The notes beneath the pieces are model-generated. The model saw only the letters and a program-made list of their open reading frames with translations. It did not search any database and had not been told where the DNA came from. Below, piece by piece: positions 1-8,748 of a DNA stretch of 64,000 bases; within the stretch, counting starts at the first letter, position 1, and every line of letters starts with the position of its first letter. Source of the DNA: Paenibacillus amylolyticus (GTDB lineage: Bacteria > Bacillota > Bacilli > Paenibacillales > Paenibacillaceae); the NCBI RefSeq assembly GCF_001570725.1, contig NZ_BCNV01000001.1, forward strand, positions 3,968,001 through 4,032,000. Direction: 5' to 3'. Both the position numbers and the translations under genes were made by a program.

Positions 1-114
1 TATAGAATTGGAAAGATCTCATATCTATTGTCGCCTCCAATGGAGTTTAGAATTTTAGTGCAACTCCAATTATAGTACCCCGTTTATAGAAAAACAAATC
101 GATAGCCACTCACT

Positions 115-723
115 TTATAACAACCCGTTAATCTCCAAATGGGCTCTAAACATCTCGCTTGTGGAAGGCAAATCCTCAGAGTCCACCCATGTTTCAGCCG
201 ACCATAATCCAGCTTGTTTGAATGCTCGCGGACAATGGATAAAGCATTCTTCCACATCGACTATGACAGCCGCACCAATCGTTTTACCGGTCCAACCCAT
301 ACTGGCGATAAATTCTTCATCCTTCGTAATGGACGCTGTACCATTAATGCGCAGCACTTCATTCAGACCCGGAATCAAAAAGAGCATACCGATACCAGGG
401 TTAGACAAGATGTTTAACAAGGAGTCTATTCGCCGATTGCCTGGGCGTTCGGGATAGACGAGCCGGTATGTATCATATACTTTTACGAATCCTGCTCCGT
501 CGCCCCGTGGTGACACATCACTCTTTCCATCACGATCGGACGTGGAGAGGAAAAATAATGGTGACATGGATAGAAAGTGCTGAACATGTGAATCCACAAA
601 TGAGATTGCCTTGTTACGCACATGTTCATGCGGTTCACCCACCATGCTTTGCAGTTCTTCTGCGTCTGTAATCAACGGAATATCCAATGCCTGCTTTTCC
701 AAATCATTGCCCCATTCCCTCAA
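115..723 (-). CDS. Pyridoxamine 5'-phosphate oxidase family protein (FMN-binding split barrel)
   Basis: A 202-residue protein resembling the MSMEG_1061-type branch of the pyridoxamine-phosphate-oxidase-like flavoproteins. Visible signs are the LSTSDRDGKSDVSPRGD segment near residues 59-75, followed by a basic YPERPGNRR stretch and a hydrophobic beta-rich core, as expected of an FMN split barrel. These cytosolic proteins bind FMN or F420 and reduce small molecules, but the substrate here cannot be read from sequence. The assigned start is a TTG with no clear ribosome binding site; a start a few codons downstream is possible. It is transcribed toward the window edge and separated from galT by a hairpin. 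Family call is good, function unknown. Confidence 0.8.
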   Translation of the reverse strand: MREWGNDLEKQALDIPLITDAEELQSMVGEPHEHVRNKAISFVDSHVQHFLSMSPLFFLSTSDRDGKSDVSPRGDGAGFVKVYDTYRLVYPERPGNRRIDSLLNILSNPGIGMLFLIPGLNEVLRINGTASITKDEEFIASMGWTGKTIGAAVIVDVEECFIHCPRAFKQAGLWSAETWVDSEDLPSTSEMFRAHLEINGLL

Positions 724-814
724 TTCATTGTGGTTCTCTAAGACTTCTCCCTATTATAACTGGCCCGGAAGTTCATTCCAATGCGCATAAATGACAAGAA
801 CGACTAGACGACAA

Positions 815-844
815 GAACACCCGCTCATGATTGGGCGGGTGTTC
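815..844 (-). terminator. Terminator of the gal operon
   Basis: A perfect 10-bp inverted repeat, GAACACCCGC and GCGGGTGTTC around a 10-nt loop, lies just past the galT stop. The minus-strand tail is only moderately T-rich (TTGTCGTC), so termination efficiency is uncertain. Confidence 0.7.
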
Positions 845-858
845 ATCGTTATACATGT

Positions 859-2457
859 CTATTCAGTGTATCCCATGCTGCTTACAAAACGACGGAAAGC
901 CTGGCGTCCTGCTTCATCATATTTGTAGACACCTGCATGTTCCAGAATCTCGGCAAATTTCAAGCCCACTTCTTGCTGTACAATGGCAACGGCCTGTTCT
1001 TTGTCCAGGTTAGGACCGAAACGTCCAATCAATTCTTCCGCCCAGCCCAGATGCTTGTTCAACACATGATCAGAAGCTTTGGCTGCTTCAGCAAGTTTGG
1101 CATCGCCAGCGAGGATATCCGCGATACTGTCCAGCTCTTCTTTCAAACGACCTGGCAGGATTGCAAGCCCCATCACTTCGATCAGACCAATGTTTTCTTT
1201 CTTCAGATGGTGCATTTCACGGTGCGGATGGAAGATGCCTTCAGGATGCTCGTCATTCGTGCGATTGTTTCGCAATACGAGATCCATCTCATAGCCACCG
1301 TCTGCACTGCGACGAACGATTGGTGTTACTGTATTGTGTGGTACTTGTTCCCCGTCCACTTCACTGAATGCTTCGATATCCACAGTTGAATCACTGTAGA
1401 CCTTCCACGCTTCATATACAGCGTTCCCCGCTTCAAGCAGCTCTGCAGGATCGTGTGAAGCCAGACGCATCACAGACATTGGCCATTTTACAAGACTAAG
1501 TGTAAGTCCGGGTGCATCCGCATGGCGGAAGACCGCTTCAGGCTGTGCATTTTGAATGGCGAACGTATGACGACCACCTTGGAAATGGTCATGTGTCAGA
1601 ATCGATCCACCAACAATCGGCAGATCTGCGTTAGATCCGATAAAGTAATGCGGGTACTCTCCAACAAAGGCAAGCAGCCTGCGCAAGGTATCCTTTGTCA
1701 GTTTCATCGGCACATGATCATGATGGAAAATGATGCAGTGCTCGTTGTAGTACACATACGGCGAGTATTGGAACAACCAAGGCTCGCTGTTAAGCTCCAG
1801 CGGAATGACTCTCAGATTCTGGCGGGCCGGGTGATTCACCCGACCAGCGTAACCTACATTTTCACGACACAGCTGGCATTTTGGATATACCGGTGGCGGA
1901 AGCAATTTCGCCATGGCAATTTCTTTTGGACTTTTCTCCGGCTTCGACAGGTTGATGGTAATCTCCATGTCTCCATAGGCGGTGTCCTGTGTCCAGTAGA
2001 CGTTCTTCGAGATCCGATCCATCCGAATGTAGTTGGAGTTAATCGACAAGTCATAGAATTGAGATGTGGCAGCTTCAATGCCTTCCGTCTGCTCCGTGTG
2101 GCGGAATGCGCGAACCACTTCGGATGGGCGTGCCATCAAATGACCCATGATTTTGGCATCCAGCAAATCACGGAACGTATCGCTATTTTCAGGAATAAGT
2201 CCAATCGTGAATCCATAATCAATCAACGTATCCAGCATCGCCTGTGGGCCATCGGGCACTGTCGTATCCAGTTCTCCGGCATAAGGCTCTGAGAATCCGA
2301 ATTGTTCCAGCAAAAGGTTGCGGCTATAATCCCAATCCGCTTCCTCAATTAATTGTTTCTGCAAGGCAAATGCAACCAGACGTTCAATGGCATGCAGTGC
2401 TTCCTGCTGCTCCGGTGTCCGCTCTGTGGCACCTGCTGCAATATGAGTCTGTGACAT
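859..2457 (-). CDS. galT: UDP-glucose--hexose-1-phosphate uridylyltransferase, class II
   Basis: Transfers UMP from UDP-glucose to galactose-1-phosphate in the Leloir pathway. At 532 residues it has the long class II (Firmicutes-type) GalT architecture, not the short E. coli type of about 350. The active-site motif THDHFQGG is at about residues 288-295, and a CQLC pair is at 204-207. ATG start with an AGGAGG site 8-9 bases upstream. It is the last gene of galK-galE-galT, starting 14 bases after galE, and is followed by a terminator hairpin. No truncation is seen. Confidence 0.96.
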   Translation of the reverse strand: MSQTHIAAGATERTPEQQEALHAIERLVAFALQKQLIEEADWDYSRNLLLEQFGFSEPYAGELDTTVPDGPQAMLDTLIDYGFTIGLIPENSDTFRDLLDAKIMGHLMARPSEVVRAFRHTEQTEGIEAATSQFYDLSINSNYIRMDRISKNVYWTQDTAYGDMEITINLSKPEKSPKEIAMAKLLPPPVYPKCQLCRENVGYAGRVNHPARQNLRVIPLELNSEPWLFQYSPYVYYNEHCIIFHHDHVPMKLTKDTLRRLLAFVGEYPHYFIGSNADLPIVGGSILTHDHFQGGRHTFAIQNAQPEAVFRHADAPGLTLSLVKWPMSVMRLASHDPAELLEAGNAVYEAWKVYSDSTVDIEAFSEVDGEQVPHNTVTPIVRRSADGGYEMDLVLRNNRTNDEHPEGIFHPHREMHHLKKENIGLIEVMGLAILPGRLKEELDSIADILAGDAKLAEAAKASDHVLNKHLGWAEELIGRFGPNLDKEQAVAIVQQEVGLKFAEILEHAGVYKYDEAGRQAFRRFVSSMGYTE

Positions 2458-2471
2458 AAGGTGTTCGCCTC

Positions 2472-3461
2472 CTAGTTTTTTCCGTAGCCGTCAGGACGTG
2501 ATTGGTGCCAGCTCCAAGCGCTTTGAATGACATCTTCCAGATTGGTCCATTTCGGATTCCAGCCCAGGACGGATCTCGCTTTTGCAGATGAAGCTACCAG
2601 CACAGCCGGGTCACCTGCACGACGTGGTTCCTGTACAACCGGGATATCGAGGCCAGTTACTTTTTTAGCTGTTTCGATCACTTGTTTCACTGAGAATCCT
2701 GTACCGTTACCCAGGTTAAACACGTTACTGTTCTCACCTTTGCGAAGATAATCTACAGCTCGCAGATGCGCATCAGCCAAGTCGCTCACGTGGATATAGT
2801 CGCGGATACATGTTCCGTCTTCTGTAGCATAGTCGTCACCAAACACGGCGATGTGCGGACGTTGTTTCAAAGCCGTTTGCAGCACCAGTGGAATCAGGTG
2901 ACTCTCTGGTTGGTGATCTTCACCAATTTTACCGCTGTCATGAGCACCGGCTGCATTGAAGTAACGCAGGGAAACGTATTTGATATCCTGAACTTTATCA
3001 AACCATGACATCATGCGTTCCATCATTAGCTTCGTTTCGCCATATACGTTGGTTGGCTCTGTACGATCACTTTCTTCGATTGGCACTTTCTCAGGCTCAC
3101 CGTAGGTAGCTGCTGTAGAGGAGAAGACGATGCGGCGTACGTTCGCTGCATTCATCGCTTCCAAGAGACAGAGTGTACCAAACACGTTGTTGTCATAATA
3201 TTTAGCCGGGTCTTTCATACTCTCGCCTACGAGTGAGTTGGCCGCAAAGTGAATAACTGCATCGATTGAATTTTCAGCGAACAGCTTCGCCAGAATTTCT
3301 TTGTCACGCAGATCCCCTTCATACAACTTACCGCCGAGCAACGCCTCACGATGCCCTGTCTGCAAGTTATCCAGTACAACAACCTCTTCCCCACGTTCCA
3401 ACAATGCTGCTACCGTATGAGATCCAATATACCCTGCTCCACCTGTCACCAAAATTGCCAT
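2472..3461 (-). CDS. galE: UDP-glucose 4-epimerase
   Basis: Interconverts UDP-galactose and UDP-glucose, closing the Leloir cycle and supplying UDP-galactose for surface glycans. The 329-residue short-chain dehydrogenase fold shows the NAD-binding GGAGYIG at residues 7-13, SSTAATYG at 114-121 and the catalytic YxxxK (Y140, K144). It begins one base after the galK stop. Its AAGGAGG site lies inside the galK 3' end, so the two are probably translationally coupled. Length is normal for the family. Confidence 0.97.
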   Translation of the reverse strand: MAILVTGGAGYIGSHTVAALLERGEEVVVLDNLQTGHREALLGGKLYEGDLRDKEILAKLFAENSIDAVIHFAANSLVGESMKDPAKYYDNNVFGTLCLLEAMNAANVRRIVFSSTAATYGEPEKVPIEESDRTEPTNVYGETKLMMERMMSWFDKVQDIKYVSLRYFNAAGAHDSGKIGEDHQPESHLIPLVLQTALKQRPHIAVFGDDYATEDGTCIRDYIHVSDLADAHLRAVDYLRKGENSNVFNLGNGTGFSVKQVIETAKKVTGLDIPVVQEPRRAGDPAVLVASSAKARSVLGWNPKWTNLEDVIQSAWSWHQSRPDGYGKN

Positions 3462-3462
3462 T

Positions 3463-4644
3463 TTACTTCGCCTCCTTCAATTCTTTAACACCGTCGCCTA
3501 CGCCGCACACATAAAAATCACCTTTGAGACTGGTACGCGCTTCATATGCAGCGCCCACTTCGCTTACAAAACGCTCGACATCATCTTCATGCACAAGCGA
3601 TACAGTACAACCGCCAAATCCTGCGCCAGTCATCCGAGCACCGAGCGTGCCAGGAATCCGCTGAGCTTCTTCGACCATAACGTCCAGCTCATCACAGCTT
3701 ACTTCGTACAAGTCGCGAAGCGATTCATGAGAAGCGTTCATCAGCTTGCCGAAGGTTTCCAGATCATTACCCTGCAATGCTTCTACCGATGCGAGCACAC
3801 GAGCGTTCTCTTCCACGACATGCTGTGCACGCTGTCTTACTTTCTCATCCTTGATCTGATCCTGTAGCGTTACGAACTGCTCTGGCGTCAATTGAGCCAG
3901 GTAATTCAGTGCAGGCAGCTGTTCCTTCAAGATGGCAAGTGCCTGCTCGCATTGGGAGCGACGCTCATTGTAAGCCGAATCCACCAGACCACGGCGTTTG
4001 TTCGTATTACCGATGACCAATTTGTAGGAACCTGTTCGGAAAGGAACCTTTTCATACTCCAGTGTGTCACACATCAGCAGGATCGCATGATCCTGAGCAC
4101 CGTTTGCGACAGCAAACTGATCCATGATTCCGCAGTTCACGCCTACGAACTCATTCTCCGCTTTCTGGGAAAGAAGCGCCAGTTGAACCGTATCAATATC
4201 CGACACACCCTCCAGAGACTGCATCGCAAATCCGGTAAGTACCTCCAGAGATGCAGACGATGAAAGTCCTGCACCGTTCGGAATCTCCCCGTGGTACAGG
4301 AAGTCGTACCCTTTCGTTACATTCACGCCTTTGCCTTGCAGTTCAACCATGACACCCACAGGATAGTCGATCCATTCTCCGGTTTTCTCTTTACCGATGG
4401 TGGAAGTATCCAGTGCTCCTTCATAAGACATGTTCGTGGAAGCCAGTTGCAACTTGTTGTCCTGACGCTCACGAATAATCAATGTTGTTCCGAATTCAAG
4501 TGCTGCCGGGAGCACGTATCCACCGTTATAGTCAATGTGCTCACCGATCAGATTCACACGCCCAGGGGCATGAAATACACGGATGTCCGCTCCACTCTCT
4601 CCGTACTTCTCAATAAACTTTTGTTTCAATTCAGTTACGTTCAC
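3463..4644 (-). CDS. galK: Galactokinase
   Basis: Phosphorylates alpha-D-galactose with ATP to galactose-1-phosphate, the first Leloir step. The 393-residue GHMP kinase has the galactokinase signature PGRVNLIGEHIDYNGG at 27-42, the ATP-binding NGAGLSSSAS loop at about 123-132, and the C-terminal TGAGFGGC motif. It is the first gene of galK-galE-galT and lies divergent to an AraC-family regulator, so induction by that regulator is a reasonable inference. A sigma-A-like promoter is seen upstream. Confidence 0.97.
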   Translation of the reverse strand: MNVTELKQKFIEKYGESGADIRVFHAPGRVNLIGEHIDYNGGYVLPAALEFGTTLIIRERQDNKLQLASTNMSYEGALDTSTIGKEKTGEWIDYPVGVMVELQGKGVNVTKGYDFLYHGEIPNGAGLSSSASLEVLTGFAMQSLEGVSDIDTVQLALLSQKAENEFVGVNCGIMDQFAVANGAQDHAILLMCDTLEYEKVPFRTGSYKLVIGNTNKRRGLVDSAYNERRSQCEQALAILKEQLPALNYLAQLTPEQFVTLQDQIKDEKVRQRAQHVVEENARVLASVEALQGNDLETFGKLMNASHESLRDLYEVSCDELDVMVEEAQRIPGTLGARMTGAGFGGCTVSLVHEDDVERFVSEVGAAYEARTSLKGDFYVCGVGDGVKELKEAK

Positions 4645-4686
4645 TGCTGGTGCACCTCGCCTCGTTGTTGTGGTTTTCTTAATGTT

Positions 4687-4716
4687 ATTATATAAGAAAG
4701 CGATCCCTCTTGTAAT
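4687..4716 (-). promoter_or_regulatory. Putative galK promoter
   Basis: On the minus strand a perfect TATAAT (4687-4692) is preceded by ATTACA (4711-4716) with an 18-bp spacer, placing transcription start about 40 bases upstream of galK. The -35 is weak (4 of 6), consistent with an activator-dependent promoter. Confidence 0.5.
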
Positions 4717-4736
4717 GCAACCATGTGTGTTTCATA

Positions 4737-4765
4737 TGGATAAATGTGACCTTAAGGCGTATAAT
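4737..4765 (+). promoter_or_regulatory. Putative promoter of the AraC-family gene
   Basis: A consensus TATAAT at 4760-4765 lies 32 bases before the AraC-family start codon. The matching -35 position (TGGATA) is poor, so only the -10 is convincing. It shares the intergenic region with the galK promoter. Confidence 0.4.
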
Positions 4766-4797
4766 GATCGGAGCATCCCGGAAAGAAGGAAACAACC

Positions 4798-5772
4798 ATG
4801 GCAGACACATCCAACTCCAAGAAAGACCCTCTTGCATCTACTATCGAAAAAACACAGGAATCACCTTCCGGTAAAAGTGGAGCGCTCAGTTATTCCGTTG
4901 CCTCCAATCCCGTTTATTATGAACAAGGGGCACTTCATGTCCTCTTTGCCGGAGCAAGCCAGACCCTTCCGGGGCACGCCCTCGGACCTAAATTGTTTGA
5001 TTATTATCTGCTGCACTATGTAGAAAAAGGAGCGGGTACGTTCCGTACCGAACTGCACACCTACGAGTTATCCGCAGGTGATTGCTTCCTTATTCATCCC
5101 GGGCAACTGGTGAGCTACCAGTCACATGCCCGCAACCCATGGCAATACCGCTGGATCGCCTTCACGGGCAGTCAGGCTGCCCAGCATGCCGAGGAGGCCG
5201 GATTCCGCCCGGAGAAGTCCGTTTTTCATGCCGGAATCTCCTATGGCATATCCGATTGGCTATCCGTGATGCAGGATGCTTTTGCCGAGCGTAAAGAAAG
5301 CTCCCATTTTACATCACTGGGTACGTTATATATGATTCTAGCCGAAGCGCAAAATCACCTTTCGCAGGGTCAAACCTTAATTCCAGGTGAATCCTCCATC
5401 CGACGTACGGTGAAACAGATGATTCAATACATGTCTACCCAATATGCCTATCCTGTCTCCATTGAACAAATGTCTGCGAGCCTCGGTTATAACCGTGCGT
5501 ATCTATCCCGTATTTTCAAACAGGAAACCGGACTTTCGCCAGTCACCTATCTGCTAAAACTGCGGATCGACAAGTCGCGTCAACTCCTGAGGGAACGCCC
5601 GGATCTGTCCATCGAGCAGGTATCTGCATCGGTAGGACTACCTGACGCACTATACTTCTCCAAACAGTTCAAACGATTTCATGGTGAAGCGCCCAGCTTG
5701 TATCGAGAAAAAATACTGTCCCGCCCGCCACATCAGGGGTTACAGAAGAACGCTCAACACAATAAACGGTAA
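4798..5772 (+). CDS. AraC family transcriptional regulator (likely galactose operon activator)
   Basis: A 324-residue AraC/XylS protein. Residues about 45-135 form the cupin-like sugar-sensing arm (AraC_binding type), and about 215-315 hold two helix-turn-helix motifs, the second around the FSKQFKRFHGEAPSLYR signature. The first 30 residues are polar and probably disordered. GAAGG lies 8 bases before the ATG. Being divergent from galK suggests it senses galactose or a galactoside and activates galKET; that role is inferred from context only. A strong bidirectional terminator follows. Confidence 0.88.
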   Translation: MADTSNSKKDPLASTIEKTQESPSGKSGALSYSVASNPVYYEQGALHVLFAGASQTLPGHALGPKLFDYYLLHYVEKGAGTFRTELHTYELSAGDCFLIHPGQLVSYQSHARNPWQYRWIAFTGSQAAQHAEEAGFRPEKSVFHAGISYGISDWLSVMQDAFAERKESSHFTSLGTLYMILAEAQNHLSQGQTLIPGESSIRRTVKQMIQYMSTQYAYPVSIEQMSASLGYNRAYLSRIFKQETGLSPVTYLLKLRIDKSRQLLRERPDLSIEQVSASVGLPDALYFSKQFKRFHGEAPSLYREKILSRPPHQGLQKNAQHNKR

Positions 5773-5806
5773 AACAACATAAACGGACGGAACCACATAC
5801 GACAAA

Positions 5807-5846
5807 AAAAGGTGCATTCCGCCATTATGGCTAAGATGCACCTTTT
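5807..5846. terminator. Bidirectional terminator between araC-type gene and aldo/keto reductase
   Basis: AAAAGGTGCAT pairs with ATGCACCTTTT around an 18-nt loop. It has A and T runs on both sides, so it can stop both convergent genes. Confidence 0.85.
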
Positions 5847-5855
5847 GCACTTTAT

Positions 5856-6863
5856 TTATTTGTCATCCGGCTCCGGAGATAGAATGGATTCAATCCGTTC
5901 CAATTCCTCTGTAGAGAAATCCAATTGGCTGAGTGCAGCCACATTCTCTTCGATCTGGGAAGGACGGCTTGCACCAATCAGCGCAGAAGTTACTCTGCCA
6001 TTACGTAGCACCCAGGAGAGTGCAAATTGGGCCAAGCTCTGACCACGGGCTGCTGCAATCTGGTTCAGTGCACGCACTTTGCGTAGCGTCTCTGGAGAGA
6101 TGTTATTCTCATTCAGGAATACCGACGGACCTTTGGCACGTGAATCTTCCGGGATACCATTCAAGTATTTGTTCGTGAGCACACCTTGTGCCAATGGACA
6201 GAACGCAATACTGCCTGTTCCGTATTCATCGAGCACGTCCTGCAAACCGTCTTCAATCCAGCGCTCCAGCAACGAGTATTTCGGTTGATGGATTAACAAT
6301 GGCGTACCCAGACTTTTCAGAATTTCGGCGGCCTGTCTTGTCTGCTCTGCAGGATAGTTGGAGATTCCTACATAGAGGGCTTTGCCCGAGCGAACAATAT
6401 GATCCAGTGCCATCATCGTTTCTTCCAAAGGCGTTTCGGGATCATACCGATGTGAATAGAAAATGTCCACATAATCCAGGCCCATACGCTTCAAGCTTTG
6501 ATTCAGACTGGATACCAGATTTTTACGTGAACCCCACTCGCCATACGGCCCGGGCCACATATAATATCCCGCTTTGGTAGAGATCACAAGTTCATCACGA
6601 TAAGGTTTCAGATCCTGAGCCAGTACCTGTCCAAACAGTTGCTCTGCCGAACCTGCTGGTGGGCCATAGTTGTTGGCAAGGTCAAAATGTGTAATGCCCA
6701 GATCAAATGAACGGGTAATCATATTACGGCCATTCTCGGCATTGTTAATACCGCCAAAATTATGCCACAGCCCCAGTGAAATCGCTGGCAATTTCAAACC
6801 TGAACGCCCAACGCGGTTATATTTCATCGTTTCATAGCGAGAATCGCTTGCTACGTAGACCAT
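5856..6863 (-). CDS. Aldo/keto reductase, YghZ (L-glyceraldehyde 3-phosphate reductase) type
   Basis: A 335-residue NADPH-dependent TIM-barrel oxidoreductase. The N terminus (VASDSRYETMKYNRVGRSG) and the segment GITHFDLANNYGPP match the E. coli YghZ/Gpr pattern. The tetrad Asp and Tyr (DLANNYG), Lys (ISTKAGY) and His (FYSHRYD) is complete, and GASRPSQIEENV forms the usual C-terminal cofactor-binding element. YghZ reduces L-glyceraldehyde 3-phosphate and methylglyoxal, so detoxification is plausible. The upstream ATG was kept because the family extends that far and an AAGAAGGG site precedes it. Confidence 0.92.
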   Translation of the reverse strand: MVYVASDSRYETMKYNRVGRSGLKLPAISLGLWHNFGGINNAENGRNMITRSFDLGITHFDLANNYGPPAGSAEQLFGQVLAQDLKPYRDELVISTKAGYYMWPGPYGEWGSRKNLVSSLNQSLKRMGLDYVDIFYSHRYDPETPLEETMMALDHIVRSGKALYVGISNYPAEQTRQAAEILKSLGTPLLIHQPKYSLLERWIEDGLQDVLDEYGTGSIAFCPLAQGVLTNKYLNGIPEDSRAKGPSVFLNENNISPETLRKVRALNQIAAARGQSLAQFALSWVLRNGRVTSALIGASRPSQIEENVAALSQLDFSTEELERIESILSPEPDDK

Positions 6864-6941
6864 TATGAATCCCTTCTTTCCCCAGGTTCCGCCTCTTGTG
6901 TCCGGTCTATGCCGGAGAATGCGGTTATTCAGTCCATGCGT

Positions 6942-7682
6942 TTAACCAAGAAGCTGGTCCACATTATTCATTACCTCACCAATCGGCTCTGTAATCAGTA
7001 GATCAGCCCGGCGGTCGTAAGCGGTAGGTGTGGCGTTAAGAAGAACGGTATGTTTTCCTTGAAAATACGTAATTAACTGAGCCGCTGGATACACCGTCAG
7101 TGACGTGCCTCCCACGAGTAATAGATCTGCAGACGACAGTGCATCAATAGAACGATACAAGGTCGTCTGATCCAGCTCCTCTTCGTACAGCACCACATCC
7201 GGCTTGATCACACCACCACATGCGGTACAGCGAGGTACGGTATCTTGGGATTGTATAATTTCATTCAGCGTATAAAACTGTTTGCACTCCATGCAGGCGT
7301 TACGATGAACTGAGCCGTGAAGCTCAAAGACATTACTGCTGCCAGCCTTCTGATGCAGCCCATCAATATTTTGCGTGATGACTGCCTGAAGTTTCCCCTC
7401 CTGCTCCAGACGGGCTAATAGTCGATGGCACCCATTCGGTTCCGCATCTGGATGAAGCATTTTGCCACGATAAAAATCATAAAAAATATCGGCATGTTGA
7501 TCAAAAAAGTGCCGGCTTAACAACTCTTCCGGTGGATAAGGCGAATGCTGCTCCGTCTGATATAGACCCGCAGCCGAGCGGAAGTCGGGAATCCCGCTTT
7601 CTGTTGAAGTCCCGGCCCCTCCGAAAAAAACAATACGGGAGCTTTCCTGAATCCAGGTAGCCAGTTGTTCTGTTGCGTTCAT
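6942..7682 (-). CDS. NAD-dependent protein deacylase (sirtuin)
   Basis: A 246-residue class III deacylase that removes acyl groups from lysine using NAD. Rossmann motif GAGTSTESGIPDFR at 22-35, TQNIDGLH at 103-110, catalytic His122 (LHGSVH), zinc cysteines C130, C133, C152 and C155, and GGTSLTV from 191 are all present. An open frame extends 25 codons further upstream, but the start used here has an AAGGAGGAGAGG site directly before it. It probably corresponds to B. subtilis SrtN. Repeat copy A lies in its 5' region. Confidence 0.94.
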   Translation of the reverse strand: MNATEQLATWIQESSRIVFFGGAGTSTESGIPDFRSAAGLYQTEQHSPYPPEELLSRHFFDQHADIFYDFYRGKMLHPDAEPNGCHRLLARLEQEGKLQAVITQNIDGLHQKAGSSNVFELHGSVHRNACMECKQFYTLNEIIQSQDTVPRCTACGGVIKPDVVLYEEELDQTTLYRSIDALSSADLLLVGGTSLTVYPAAQLITYFQGKHTVLLNATPTAYDRRADLLITEPIGEVMNNVDQLLG

Positions 7683-7726
7683 CCTCTCTCCTCCTTTTAT
7701 ATACAATATAAATTGAACTAAATAAT

Positions 7727-7877
7727 ATTTACACTGGCCACTCCGATGACAGAACAACCTTCCGATCGCTGTTATCCCCAGATTTTTTTGATTCCCTTAT
7801 TAAAGGGGAAAATCCGGTGATAAAGGCGAACGCTCCGCTTCTTCAGGTCCTTTCTGTCCTCTCCGTTTTATGTAAAT
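7727..7877 (-). repeat. Structured 150-bp repeat, copy A
   Basis: Bounded by ATTTACA and TGTAAAT. It contains the conserved blocks CAGAACAACCTTCC, CGCTGTTATCCCCAGA, GGTGATAAAGGCGAACG and TTTCTGTCC shared with 46540-46692 and 50997-51148. Nested inverted pairs (GACAGAA/TTCTGTC, TTATCnCCnGATTT/AAATCnGGnGATAA) give a long branched hairpin. In this copy the variable loop itself forms a stem (TTCCCTT with AAAGGGGAA). It sits between a HAD gene and a sirtuin gene, 45 bases upstream of the sirtuin start. Confidence 0.85.
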
Positions 7878-7916
7878 GATTGTTTGTTCAATTTATTAGT
7901 TCAATGCCAGAGTGAC

Positions 7917-8684
7917 TTATACACTCACGTTTATCTCATTATAATGACGAATAATGGCATGTGCATCAACCAGGTGAGATCCTTGATCTAACTGCGGACA
8001 GTAACCGAGCGTATAAGATACTCCTGCATGTCGCCCCATCTGCATATCCCCATTGCTGTCTCCAATTACAACGGCCTCTCCAGGATGGATATGTAATTCA
8101 CGACAGGCCAAGAATGCTGCTTCACCATCCGGTTTACCTTTGATCACCCGATCACAGCCCACAATGGATGTAAAAAAGGAACGGATCCCCATCCAATCCA
8201 GATGTGTTTCTGCTGCCGCTGTACTGTCTGAAGTGACGACCGCCAGTGGTATGTCTGCTGCCCTGCATTTCTGCAAGAAATCCAGCAATCCTGACATGGG
8301 TTCAGCCAGTTTTCTCTGCCTAACCTCTCGCATGGCTACACTTGAAAATTGGCGTATCGTTGTGATCGCTTCATTCCACGGCATGCCCGCCGCATATAGC
8401 TGCCCTGCAAGTAATCCCGTGCATTCATCAACAGTAGCAATGGCCAGCGGACCTTGCGGATCATATCCAACAATATGACCTTGTTCATTATGGATGGTAC
8501 CAAGAACATGCTCCAATTCAACCGTAAAAGAAGCCCCAAGCTCATTCATACGTGTTTGTAACTGATTGAGCAGCGTCTCTGCCCACGGCCCCCATAGCTG
8601 GAGAAATTCCAGCAGTGTTCCATCTATATCGAACAGGATACCTTTACATGGAATTTGCGCTCCATGCACTTGAAGCATGGTCAT
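7917..8684 (-). CDS. HAD family hydrolase (phosphoglycolate-phosphatase-like)
   Basis: A 255-residue haloacid dehalogenase-type phosphatase. Motif I LFDIDGTLLEF (nucleophile Asp19, acid/base Asp21), motif II VVTSDS, motif III Lys in KGKPDGEAAF and motif IV GDSNGDMQMG are visible, with an alpha-helical cap between I and II. It probably dephosphorylates a small phospho-metabolite; the substrate is unknown. The start was placed at the ATG preceded by GGAGGTGATACGG, six codons inside the longest open frame. Confidence 0.88.
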   Translation of the reverse strand: MTMLQVHGAQIPCKGILFDIDGTLLEFLQLWGPWAETLLNQLQTRMNELGASFTVELEHVLGTIHNEQGHIVGYDPQGPLAIATVDECTGLLAGQLYAAGMPWNEAITTIRQFSSVAMREVRQRKLAEPMSGLLDFLQKCRAADIPLAVVTSDSTAAAETHLDWMGIRSFFTSIVGCDRVIKGKPDGEAAFLACRELHIHPGEAVVIGDSNGDMQMGRHAGVSYTLGYCPQLDQGSHLVDAHAIIRHYNEINVSV

Positions 8685-8748
8685 CCGTATCACCTCCATC
8701 AAGTTATGCTATAAATGCATACAGCCCTTAATGCAGAATAATTAAAAT

